A stretch of 64,000 nt of DNA, taken from the NCBI GenBank assembly GCA_977006965.1, contig OZ345353.1, positions 744,001 to 808,000 of the forward strand, read 5' to 3'. The number at the start of each line of letters is the position of its first letter. The first letter of the stretch is position 1. This DNA is from Phymatolithon calcareum. Its lineage: Eukaryota; Rhodophyta; Florideophyceae; Hapalidiales. The notes under the pieces are model-generated. The model did no database searches and was not told the origin of the DNA. It saw only the letters and a list, made by a program, of their open reading frames with translations. Shown one piece after another: positions 32,698 to 44,200 of this stretch. A program made the translations under genes and the position numbers.

Positions 32698-34626
32698 TCA
32701 TATTGGAATTCTACCTATCTCCGCGTTCACAGTAGTGAAGCAATCTCCAGTAGCGCATATATCAATTGCCCAGTCGGATTCATGGTCAATAGTTTCTTCT
32801 ATAGAAAGCGTATCAAAGCATGGTATACTGTCTTCGAAATTTGATGTGTCTGCAGTAGCAGTTTCAAGTCTAGAAAGAGCATCGGGAACCTGATATTTAA
32901 TACCCGGTCTGTAAACGACATCGAAATCATATTCTGAAAGGCTAATCCTCCACTTCGCAAGTCTTCTTTCTGCATTAGAAATGAATAATGCCCATTTCAG
33001 CGCATGGTGGTCCGTTCGGACAGTGAACCGTGTCCTTTCCAGGTACTGTTTGAAATGTAGGTTGGACCAAACGACTCCAAGACATTCGCGCTCCGTCGCA
33101 GAATAGTTTCGTTCCGCTTTGTTCAACGTTCGACTCCAATACCCTACTGGCATAAGTTTTCCATCATCCTGCTCTTGTAAGAGGGCATATCCTAGCTGTC
33201 CTTGGCTAGCGTCTACATCAATTGTGTACGCTTTCCCTTCCTGCGGAAGTCGGAGTATCGGCAGATTGAGAAGGGCAGTTTTCAGTGTCTCGAATGCCTC
33301 AGTCTGCTCCTTTGTCGCTGTAGGTATTTGTGTTGGACAACCCTTTTTCAGATGATCGTTGAGAGGTGCTGCATTTTTTGCAAAGCCCTTCACGAAGTGT
33401 CGATACACATTGCAAAGTCCCAGAAAACTGCGGACCTTTGTCTGTGTCGTGGGAGATTTGAAGCCGCCCAGTGCTTCTGTTCGTTTCATGGCGATTTCTA
33501 ACTTACCCGGTCCAATTGTGTGACCCAAATAATTGACAGATTTCCGGAAGAAGTGGCTATTTCTAAATTTCAGAGACAGTCCTGCTTTACGGAGAATCTG
33601 CAGAACTTGATCCACATGATCAATGTGTTCTTTCTCAGAGTTTGAGTAAATGATTACATCATCTAAATATACAAGGCAAAACAGCCACTTGACTCCAGAT
33701 AGCAGAATATCTAACGCTCTTTGAAATGTCGCTGGAGCGTTAGTAAGACCAAATGGCATTCTGGTGCAGCGATGCGAGCCAATGTGTGACACAAGTGCTG
33801 TCTTGTCTCTATCCTCTTCAGCAATTGGTATTTGCCAATACCCCGAATTTCAATCGAGAGTTGAAAAGACCTTTGCGCCTCCTATAGAGTCAATGCAGTC
33901 ATCCATCCTCGGAATAGGATAGGAATCACGAATAGTGTTCATGTTCAATTTTCTGTAGTCGACGCAGAATCGCGGAGTCCCATCTGTCTTTGGCACAATG
34001 ACAACTGTACTTGCACATTCGGACATTGCAGGCCCTATAACTCCTTGATCTGTCATCCTGTATATTTCAGACTTAATCAACTCTCGGGCTTTACGTCCTG
34101 CCCTGTATGGAGCTTGGCGTATCGGACGCGTGCCTTTTTCCAAGTCCATTCGGTGTGCTGTGGCCTTTACTTCACCCATATGTCCTCTCCACATATCCTG
34201 ATACTTCCTTAACATATCAAGTATATCGTTCTTTAGACTATATTCCGAAAGCTTGTCGAGATTTTCATCTAGCACCTCTTCCCAGGTACGTGAGTCCTCT
34301 TTGAAGTCTTGATTTGAAATTAAGTTTTCGATCTTACTAGACGACTCTCTTCTACGCGTTTCATTTGCCAAGTCATAGATTTCACTCTCATCAAGCGTAC
34401 TTGGCCACGGTGCCCCCTTCTTTAGACATTTCTCCTCGCCTTCAAGAATTGCACACACAGAGGATAGCTCGATTTCAGAATTATTCAATTTTCTGATATG
34501 ACCCAGTAATAGGTTCTTTGGAACAAGTCGTGATTGTCTGCCGAAATTGGCGATATACACTCGGAACGGTTTGTTTTTTTCCATCTTAGCAATACCATTA
34601 GCCATTGAAATCCCCAAATTTGTCAT
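32698..34626 (-). pseudogene. Reverse transcriptase and RNase H
   Basis: Same frame as protease and integrase. The first half has PIRQAPYRAGRKARELI, VVIVPKTDGTPRFCVDYRKLN and KVFSTLD. A TGA (33850-33852) then interrupts before NSGYWQI. The second half has FGLTNAPATFQRALD, LVYLDDVIIYS (catalytic Asp pair), the RNase H domain (TIDVDASQGQLGYALLQ, ATERECLGVVW, RTDHHALKW) and the WRISLSEYDFDVVYRPG tether. The frame ends at the TGA at 32698. Catalytic residues are intact. The defect is nonsense codons only. Confidence 0.92.
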
Positions 34627-34731
34627 AACCTTCAGATTTGGCGTGAGGTAATATGTACCCGATTGTGCAGCTGTGACCCATACAGCACAGCGTTGACCCG
34701 GCTCGATAAGCCTTGCTTTAGAAAGAAACAG

Positions 34732-35319
34732 TCAATTATTAGATTTCTTCGAACCTTTCCGTCTAACACGGTTTTTCTTTTGTGCTGGTCTAGGTACTGC
34801 TGATGGTTGGAGTACCGAACGTTCAGGATCGGACTGGGATGTTGCCAAAGGAATTAAATTACCTTCTTCCAACTCAATTCTATACTCACCCGGATAAATT
34901 GCTTTCACGTGACGACGGATGAATTCGCATCCTAGGATAACAGGGACAGAGAGATTTTCCACGACATAAAAAGATGTTCGTAACACAGAATTTCCTAACT
35001 TAATTGACAAGGAAAATTTCCCCATAGGTAACAGGTTATTACCATTTGCATCTACAATATTAAATTTTAAACCCAAAGGTTTTCTGTATTTCTTCCAACT
35101 ATGAGGAAGAAAACTTTCTCGGACCAAATTTGGTCCAGCGGCAGTGTCAAGTATTGCTCGTGTGTTGCAGCCGTGATATGGAGTCATGCTAACGAATGCA
35201 TTTAGCTTGAAGTTAGAGAATCCGGCTGCCAGCACGTGAACAGCATCTACGACTGGTGCAATTCGGTGGACAGGTGATATGATGTCCTGGTCGGCGATGA
35301 ATACCTTGAAGGAATGCAT
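34732..35319 (-). pseudogene. Retroviral-type aspartic protease region
   Basis: 195 codons with AILDTAAGPNLVRESF as the active-site loop (DTA where DTG or DSG is usual) and PVILGCEFIRRH as the second conserved strand. The C-terminus is basic (KKNRVRRKGSKKSNN) and ends at a TGA (34732), after which the same frame continues into reverse transcriptase. It is in a different frame from gag, so a frameshift is expected between gag and protease if the element is expressed normally. Confidence 0.75.
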
Positions 35320-35527
35320 GTTAAAATCCGTACTACCAAGGAATGGGGAGGATTTATGTCCAATCTTCTCTTCCCCGTCTATTTTTTAAGATAGAATTTG
35401 GAGTGGACTGCTCCATTTTGTTCTTTTCCTCTTCGAAATTCAACGTTCAAGCCGGTAAAGGAGATCTTGACCTTCCCATGGGTCGATATTCTGGTCGAGG
35501 AACCTTTTACGAGCTGCTGTTGTCCCA

Positions 35528-37703
35528 TCATGCGAGCAGCTTGCTGTCTCTGCTGCGCTTCTTAAAGATTTTCTTCTTCTCAGGCGATATATAAGGACAG
35601 TCCGTCAAAAACTGTCCTTCCTCAAAACATCCAAAACACACATAGACTCTATTTGAGAACGGTGATGCAGACCGAGAACGTGAGCGCGATCTCGGACGTT
35701 CAGTATGAGATGTTTTAGCGGAGTTTATCTGTGGGATTCTGTTTGGTTGGCGACTGGAAACTGAGCTACCCATAGTAGGCTCCACTGCAAAAACTCTGGA
35801 CAAGGGAGTCGAAAAACCAGTTCGTTCCGGTTTTGCATGAGCGCTGAGAACAGAAGCTCTCTTCGATGGTGAGCCTGCACGATTCTTTGCAGCGCGCTGA
35901 GCATCACCAATACTTTGAGCATCTCTCTTAATTGCTAAGAACGTAATATTAGGATCTCTGCTTGCTGTGCGATGTACTAAAGGTCTGATCCTCTCGTTCA
36001 ATCCATCTATGAACATCTGAGTGAAGTTTCCGTCATCAAAGATATCTCCACATCGGAGCGTTTCAGTGCGCAGTCTGTTGGCGAATGATGTCTCCGTTTC
36101 GTTCGAAGTTTGGCGCATTTAGTTCACTTTCCTGAACGCCTCAGATAGAATGTCGTCGGTAGCGTATGTGTTGAGGAACCACTGGACCGCGTCACAGTAA
36201 GATTCGATATATTCTTCTCCTCTGACACCACAAAGCCGTCAGCTATTGTGGCATGTCTCAAAGGAAGCTAATGCAGCCCCTTTCAGGTTAAACCGAAGAA
36301 GACGAAGTGCAACTCCTTCGGAAATCCCAGTGTCGTCACACGCTCGCTTGTATTGGGTGAGGAAATTCAGTACCTCGATTTCCTCTTCTCCACTGAAAAC
36401 TGGAGCGTACATAGTTACCTTTAGTCGCTTTTGGTAATCACCAAGCCTATCTGCTTGTCGAAGAAGAAAGTACTGGTCCATATTTCTGAGTCTATATGTG
36501 CGATACGAAAATGCACGCTTGAAGACTCTGTTCCTCGGAACTCTTTTCTTCAGATGCGGCTCATATGGTCCCATTTCGGATATACCAGCATCAAATTCAA
36601 TGTTCTCCACATAATGGGTTGGAGTTTCATCTATGTGAAATGGAGAGCGATATCTCCCAGATTTTCTTTCAGAAGCTACTTCTCGTTCTCATCTGCTGTA
36701 TCTTTGATCTAGTTTCTGTCGATTCTCATCTTCATGCAGCTGCTGTTCCGTTTCTGGGAGTATGTTTCTTCGGTGCGGTCTAGGAGGAAACTCAGGTGCT
36801 TCAGGATGTGAGCGAGAGGTTCCGGCTTCGTGTTTTAAACGAGAAAGCTCGGAAACCACCACTGGCTGGATTCGCTCCTGAAGAACTGGTACCAAAGTGG
36901 AGCACAAACGATTAAGCTCAGTCTCATCCCATTTATACTTCTTGAGGTGTACGAAATCACTCGCGATTTCGCTGCTCGAACAAGGGCATCAGCTGGTCTA
37001 TGACAGTCTCACAGTTCTCTTTGGTCATAGGATTTGTTTTGACCATGGTCATTATGAGGTGCTGGGCTGTCTGATCCACTTCCTGAGCAACTTGACGAGC
37101 AATAATTCTCACATCATCTCATGAAAGGCACGTCTTCTCAAGTTCTTCTCTGACGCCTTGTCTGAGCTGACCTACACTCTGTACAGGGGTAAGTGCTTCA
37201 GAAAGCGAAGGATTAATCTCAGAAGAAACCCCACCAGGAACAAATTTGTCATCTCCATGGGGTGCAGCAAATTTTTCTTCTTGAACAGATATGTCCTCAG
37301 CAATGGGCGAAGAATCAACTTTGACGCTCTCAAAGTTTTGATGACTTCCTGAAGAAATATTTCTCACAGTGTGAGTGAAGACAGGTTGCTTTTCTTCAAG
37401 TCCAACGGTGCTCTCTCCTTTGGTAGTCCAAGGCTCTTCTGTCTGATCTTGGAGAGGTTTCTCTCCTGCAGTCTGTTCCAGAAAACGAGGTTTGGGGAGG
37501 ATGATCAGACGACCGCTAGCGTCCCTCTGCAACGGCTGAGACAGTTTTCCAGCTGCGCTCGGGCCAGCCATTTCACTTTGACTCTGACCTTTGGTCACAC
37601 TCGGTTCTTCAGAAGATGAACTTCTACAAGCGTTCTTGTGGGATCGAGTTCGAGAACGACCTCGACGAGGTTGTGGAGCACTCTTTGACGCAGGTTTCGT
37701 CAT
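35528..37703 (-). pseudogene. Gag polyprotein, broken
   Basis: It starts at MTKPASKSAPQPRRGRSRTR (37703), with a basic, Ser-rich N-terminus to a TGA at 37119. A shifted frame then runs 36907-35528 with a TGA at 36689, a TGA at 36239 and a TAA at 36119. The capsid-like part includes FSGEEEIEVLNFLTQYKRAC and SFANRLRTETL. A zinc knuckle near the end reads CFGCFEEGQFLTDC: the spacing is C-x2-C-x4-x-x4-C, but the His is Gln. An Arg/Ser-rich stretch precedes the knuckle. Length and order fit a Ty3/gypsy Gag. Confidence 0.75.
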
Positions 37704-38317
37704 TCTTCTAACTATGTTTTTGCGTTTTTGTCAATATGCGTAATAAAGCGAAGTCTTCGAAGTCGAAGACGGAAATAATGATTTCTTTCACAGAGACAAG
37801 CGGGAAACAAGGTATGCAATACTAATCAAAGAATGCGAAATCGAAGTGTATAGAAACACTTGGAAGCAAACGGGTTTTGGCTGTGAAAACGAAGTCACCA
37901 ATGACCATATGGTCAAAATGTACAATTTCCTTACAGTTGTCATTGGACCTTAATGATAAACCTTTGTTGAAGTCCTGCCCAAAATACACTGTTTTGACGG
38001 TTTCTGAAGAATCCTTCAGAAAACGGTATCAGGGGAACTGAAACGTTACGTATCGACTTCACGATTCTAGCGATAAATCGCTCCGAAGGCAATCAGATTC
38101 AGCTAGATAACGTCCCTACGGGACCGTTATCACCTTAGCAAGTTTGGAAATAGATGCCTTCAATCCTCGTCCTCTCCTCTTTTTTCACGGACAAGTGATT
38201 AAAACAACTGTTTCTTTCGAAACGAAAAGAACACAATCTTGCTCGAAGCTTCTCACAGCAAAAGGTAGAGTCTTCGTCTGTTATCTTTTCCAGGATGACC
38301 ATTGTCTTCCATTTCTA

Positions 38318-38330
38318 GGTCGGGAGACCA
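38318..38330 (-). promoter_or_regulatory. Candidate primer binding site
   Basis: On the minus strand TGGTCTCCCGACC begins one base after the 5' LTR. It would pair with a tRNA ending GGTCGGGAGACCA. I cannot name the tRNA. The TGG start and position are as expected. Confidence 0.6.
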
Positions 38331-38331
38331 G

Positions 38332-40042
38332 TGTAGTGCCACAACTGAAAACGAGCCGGCTGGGTCCTAAATCCAGTCTACAGACACGAAAAACACGACC
38401 AAATGAACAACACGCCACAACACTAGGAATTGGTTTCGTCGCTGAGTTTGGAATGAAACAAGAAAAATTGTTTCCTAGAATAGGGAAATCTCACCAGTAA
38501 CTTCAGAGGTGAAGTGTATGTCAAATAAACGTATCAACGCGTTTCAGATAGAAACGAAGCGTGCATGAACAGTCCTGGCAGTTCAAGGGTGGATATTCCG
38601 AGAACCCTTACGATTGCGACTGCCCAAACTTCTTGTAAAGAAGTTTTTGGCAAGATAGTTAGACTTTTGCCGGTCTGGTCCTTCTGGTCTTTCTGGCGAA
38701 CTTTGTACACGAACGATGCCGTTGAGCCAAGAAAGCAAAGCTTCCCAATGTTATAGCCGCGCTAAACGACTGTCGTAGGGTCCCGAGACCAAGGTCTCTA
38801 CGACGGGCCGTTGGCCCCAAGAGGGTCACAACTCCTCAAGAGTTTTGCTCAGGTGCGATGTACTTCCACAGGAAGAAGAAAGAACAGAAAATCACTCGAC
38901 GGTGATTGCCACGGACGCGCAAGAAAACACGCAAAAGGTTCAGTCGTCGTGCGCCCGCAAGGTGTTGTGAGCTACCAACCGTTAAGGAACAAAGCGGATT
39001 CGGCAAGATGAGTTTACTCCAAGATCGGTTGCGCTAAGTTAGCTCCCCTTTCTCTCCGAGGGCCGCTCGAAAAGAGGGAAGCTCTATATATCTACCCAAA
39101 TGTCCGCTGATCCGGCCCTTCAGGAACTAGGTACTTGGCGGTGGAAGTAAAAATCCAGCACACGTATTTCTATGATCTTATTGCACCATTAGTGCGCAAC
39201 GGGCCAATGAGAGGCTCTAGGAACACATACAATGATGCACGATTGCCCAAATACAGTGAGACTTGCGCCACCCTGTTACACACACAGTGCATATTTGCAT
39301 TGATGCGTATCGGTATTGTAAATATGACGCACGAAAAGGTCACTCTTGCAGCATTGGGGTACATTTCCGGCGTCTACTGCACGGATATGATGCAAAATTG
39401 CGAAAGGTATGCACATATGCATCTGGAAGCTCGCAAGATACTGAATCATTGCTGATACCCTGAGTCTTGACTCGTATTTACCGGAAAAGCAATCGAAAAA
39501 CATGCTGAAGTAATGGTAATTCCACCTCCAATCCGGTCGCATCTTGCCTCGTATATCTAATAAAATACTAATCTATTGCATGCGAAGTATTTCAATGCTT
39601 CGATTGAAACTTCCCCAGAAATCAAGGATTTCGTAAAGTCATACTTAAACCTTAGATCTGTTTCCGGATCTCGAAAATATGAGCCGGAATCAAGATCTGA
39701 TTCACTAGAATCAATTACTATTTCCTTGTCAATTTCGGGCGGCTCTCTAAAATTGAAGTAATTCGAGTGCTACTCTCATCGACGATAGGCGGAGTAATCT
39801 GGAGCACATATATGAGAGCATTGAGCAATAGGTGATCGCCTCTAGATTTAATGGACCAATTAGAGCGGGCTTTATGCCTGGACTACCGATTTCAGATGAA
39901 AAATGTGTATATAAGCTCTCTGCACCTCAGCGAAGATGGAGTAACAACCTCAACGCTGAGAGCCAACTCAAAAGCAAGTTGTTTTTTTCTTTCGCTTCCC
40001 TCCGAAGCCTCACCCCATCGGCTGTACCCCTTCGGTACCACA
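38332..40042 (-). repeat. 5' LTR (in element orientation), 1711 bp
   Basis: Direct repeat of 25936-27668 with the same TG..CA ends. The repeated small open frame (MAVEVKIQHTYFYD...) at 39135 is shared with the other LTR and is not a gene. Confidence 0.93.
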
Positions 40043-40592
40043 TTGCTAGTTTCCACGGACTGCGCTTAGTCATTATCTCTAGTTTGTCGTTGTGGACATT
40101 CTGGTGTTCCCCTGGATGAGTATGTAGATCAGCTTAGGTGAAATATCGTTCATATTGTTTTACGTCGTCATTTCTTGTGTTATGTTGCAAAGATGAATGA
40201 GTGATTGTTATAATGTTAGTATTATCTCTTCGACAAAGTACCTATGTACCCTATGGTTGTCGTCCTGAGTCTTTTGTAAATAATAACACTGCTGTCGTAT
40301 CCATCTATGCGAGTCTAATGCCCAGGTGCGAATGACTCCGTCATGCTTTCTGCCATTTTCCTGGTGATGAATTCTATTCTCGAATTACACATGATCACAT
40401 GCGCTCAGTGTGGTTCCACTTTCGTTGCAAAATAACTAAACGAAGTAATTTGACTGGTCGCGCAGCGTAAAAACATTCTTCGGTAAAATGAAAGCTATGA
40501 AGTAGACGTCGAAAATCTTGGCAGGGAATGAACGCAAACTGGTTAATTTAAGAATTACCTTCATTACAAAGTGTCACAAGCCGTGCCATGTT
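40043..40592. other. No recognised gene
   Basis: Flank of the LTR element; nothing recognised. Confidence 0.4.
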
Positions 40593-41271
40593 TTACTTAG
40601 GGAAAGACCCGAACTTCTCAATATAGTCGCCAACAATTAAAATACGCTCCAACGTTTCAAGTGCTAGCCGTGAGCGTTTCGTTGATCAAACAAAGCCGGC
40701 TTGACTAATTACACGTTCTGAAGGCGTGAACGTTGCTGTGGTGATGAGAACAACCCGCGCAATTTTGCTAACGCGGGAAATTCAGCTTCTCTTGATTTCC
40801 AGAATTAAAGCGGGCATTCCCCAGGCCTACCACTACTTGTAACACGATAGGCATTGTAGTTTTCCAAAAGAGCAGAAGTGGCAGAGTGGATTTCGGCTTT
40901 CCCGTGCTCAGCACGGAGAAGGAAATGAGCATTTTGATTGCTCTTCTGCCTTCCAGGATTTTGGGAGGCTCTCATGAGACCGCGTCATTCCTAAATAGCT
41001 CACATGCCACTATGTACATTAGGTGAATGGTTTCTTCGTGAGAGACACTGTACGATGGCAAAGTACTCATGTGTGACATTGTGCGGTATCCCGGCGATAG
41101 TAATGATGACACATGACAGCAATGTTTTGACATGCGTGAATTTGCGTTGTGATTCTTGGGTCGTTCTAAAATCAAGTTTTTCATGTCCAAAGCAAGATAG
41201 TGCGCAGACGTACTTGGATGAGTAGCAGCCGCAGTATTAATGAGATTTTCAGATGGCTCCAACGTATGCAA
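40593..41271 (-). pseudogene. hAT transposase, C-terminal half
   Basis: On the minus strand the region 40593-40815 encodes the hAT dimerisation domain: WKSREAEFPALAKIARVVL, then ATFTPSERVISQAGF, a stop, and RLALETLERILIVGDYI. Upstream, 41271-40972 (ILERPKNHN..., CCHVSSLLSPGYRT) resembles the stretch before the dimerisation domain with its Leu-Asp-Pro-Arg-like motif. Frames shift between the pieces. It may be the other half of the hAT remnant at 46.6-47.8 kb, which has the N-terminal parts and the same orientation. Confidence 0.65.
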
Positions 41272-41279
41272 ACGAAGAT

Positions 41280-44200
41280 TTATTTCGTAACGGCACCGAA
41301 AATATCACAGCACAAATGCTGGCGGACTATCATCATTACATGGTGGACAATCTTTCAACGAAATACCTCGCTCCTGGTCGAGATGGCTGGTCAACTGCTT
41401 CTCTGGGTCGATTTGTTCCGTTAGATAGTAACAGGTTGGAAAGCTTCAACAGCCACTCTCTGACAGCGATCAACCGAAGATCCCGAATGGCATTGGCCTT
41501 TTCAGACGGTATGCACTCATTGTTCCGTTACCAATCACTCAAGTTTAGAAGTTGTCGAATTGCAGACTATCTTTGATGCAAATCCCGGAAGGTTTTTGCA
41601 GAGGATTAGTCTGGAGGGTACTTTATCTCTCCATGAAGCGCTCGGGAGAACGGAATCTCGGCTGACACTTGTCTTGAAAAGTAGAACTCCTCTTATGAAA
41701 AGTATCGCGAAACGTGGCATACTGCGAAGGAGAATGCGTCAGAATGCCTTTCGAAGTACAGGAAATATGGTTTTATAACGAACCCAGGTCTTGGAACGGT
41801 ATGAAAGAGATGTTTGCAGAAGCATGAGACGAATTTGAAGCGTGGGGAAAATATGTGCACAATTTGTAACGAATTGATTTGTAAACGAATGGGTTTTTTA
41901 ACTTTGCGAAAGAATGGAATCAATCAATTGTAACGGCCGGAGACTAAACCGAGGAGGACAAGAATTCTGAAATGCTGTACCCTTACGGATCAGTCCTCGA
42001 ACTGGGATTGGTGACGCATCATTAAACTTGTTCAAAATTCATGCGATATTTCGCGTGTAAGCACTCAATTTGGGCTACGTTGTACACTACAGGAAAGCGT
42101 ATTCCATTTGCTGCAGATGACCGCCTTTCGTGCACATGACTCCTGATCAGAATTCAAAGATCTGAATTATTTAGTTTTCTCCCTTTTTCATTACATTTTC
42201 CTAGTCTCTCGCTTCGGTTCCATTACCACAAAATAAACATTGCTGAATTTTGAACGTTTCCTGCCACTATAAATAGGGCTGGTACCTTGGCGTTGCATTT
42301 GTCTCAGAACATCACCGTAAATTGAGATACTGCATTTTTATGTTGTTCCCATTCTATACGCTAAGGAAAAGAGTCATGACAAGAATCGGTAGTTTTGCCG
42401 AACGTTCAGAATAATCGAGCGGTCTGCAGCGTCAGGCCACGCAATCTCCACTAAACGGGGTATCAGTATAATTGCTATTCCCAGGAATGGAAGCAAGCGC
42501 GGGGCGGGTTCCGTTACAATGTACACGTAACTCAAAAGAGGTGAACAGTGGTTCGATTGCTCGGTCCTTGTAGCGAGCGTTCCCAACACGGCCCCTACTT
42601 AAACAAACTCTCCTTCCAGCCACTGTTCTGAGAGTTAAGTTCATCCTTTTCCACTCTCCCACCCAAGGGCAAACACGCCTTTACTCAAGTCCATCCTTTC
42701 CAATGGCTTGCACCAACTCTATTTTGAGCCGTGTTCGTAGAACTACAATAACTATTGTACAATCCGTCTTTGGTTGCAAATGATATGATAAACAAATAAA
42801 GCTCTTTGTTCATTTCAGAGATCACTGGGGGAGCACGGAAGAAATTTGGCCCGACATTTATTTAGTTTATTTCGGCCCAAACGCTGCTGTTCTTCCCCGG
42901 TGTCCTCGATTCTGGGGATATTGTTGACGCAGAATTTTTCTTCCCTAATGATGATCAATGTGCTTCATAAAATGGGACCTCGTACTATTGTGCTCTATGA
43001 GCCTACGGTAGTGAACTGGTCGATTTGAAGACCTGATCATGGTGTTATCGGCTCAGCTGGAGGACGCAGTGTTGCTCAGAGAGGAAGCATCGAGGTCAGT
43101 TGAAAGTAGCGGGCTCGATATTTGACTGCACTCTTATTACTTGGGTATCGATAAAACTTATCTTGTACACTTTTTCTCGTTGACTTTTATTAAAAATCTT
43201 CACTGTCTCAAGAATAATCGGACAAGAGGTTGTCAGTTTCTACTGTACCTTCTATTGTGTAGTTTCTTGTAGCTTTCCGCCTGTCATAGTCTATGGTGAA
43301 ATTTTTGGGCCCTAAATGATCCTTTCTCCTACGCGATTTTCTTGTGGTCTTCGCTGCCGGCGCCCCGGCCAGTACGCTTCGTGTCTTACTAAGCATCTTA
43401 TGCTTTGACTTTAGAACAGACCTTCTTCGTTTTCCATGCAGTCAATGAAGATCTGAAGGATCCTCAGGGGCATTCTCGGTGTCCAATTTTTTGTCTTCTT
43501 TCCGGTCGCATCCTGTCAGATTGCATTCCAGAGTTGCCATATGCCGTCTAACTCTCTTTCTGAACGACTGCACAATGCATTTTATGGACGCCTACGTGAA
43601 TCTTCGCAGATATGTTGAAAGACATGTTATTTGAGCCCCGTGTCTGGCAATTTGAGGATTGCTGGTAGCTCGCTTGTCTAGTCCTACGACATTATTCTTT
43701 TCCTCTTCAGTGCAAGGCGATGTCCTTGCTTCTCCGCAGACTGCTTCTATTGAATCTGTTTGACTTCTTCAACAAATGATTTTCTGTTCTCCATCGGGAC
43801 TATGTCATTCGTTGTAGATTGCAGCTCTTGGGTATTTGAGTTTTTAAAGTCTAAATTTCTTTCGCCATTGTCCTCCTCAGAATCTTGCAAGAAAGGATCT
43901 CGAGATCCTAGTCTGTCTGTACTTCCTCTTTCCATCGATCCGAATGCTCGGCTGAAGAACGTTTGATCAACTTCCTTGTGGTGCTCTGAACGTTTTTTGA
44001 CTATGGCCGTAGATGCATTGCGTATTCCCAGCGTGGCTGGAGTAGTGCTTTGCACACCTCGATGCATTTTGGATGGTCAGCCCTTCCTTGAATATTCCAA
44101 GTATGCGTATCTCATACATGGGGGGAAATTGTAAGTTTTTTTTAGAAGGCCGTAACGCCAGAGTCGCCGACACCAGAGCATCTTCCCATGTGCTACTTTC
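41280..44200. other. No recognised gene; degenerate frames
   Basis: Possible fragments are a plus-strand frame 41253-41576, and minus-strand frames 43747-44067 and 43208-43396 that read as charged protein broken by stops. I cannot assign them. Confidence 0.3.

Larger units (their letters stand above)
25936..40042 (-). mobile_element. Ty3/gypsy chromovirus-like LTR retrotransposon, 14.1 kb
   Basis: Two direct LTRs (25936-27668 and 38332-40042) flank gag, protease, reverse transcriptase, RNase H and integrase with a chromodomain, all read on the minus strand. Both LTRs are TG..CA. In minus orientation a candidate PBS (TGGTCTCCCGACC) follows the 5' LTR after one base, and a purine tract (AAGGAGGGGGCC) abuts the 3' LTR. 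The flanking pentamers are TTACT (25931-25935) and TTGCT (40043-40047), a likely 5-bp target duplication with one change. Between pol and the 3' LTR lie 3.3 kb with a long ORF on the plus strand. Several nonsense codons make this copy defective, but the similar LTRs indicate recent insertion. Confidence 0.93.
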
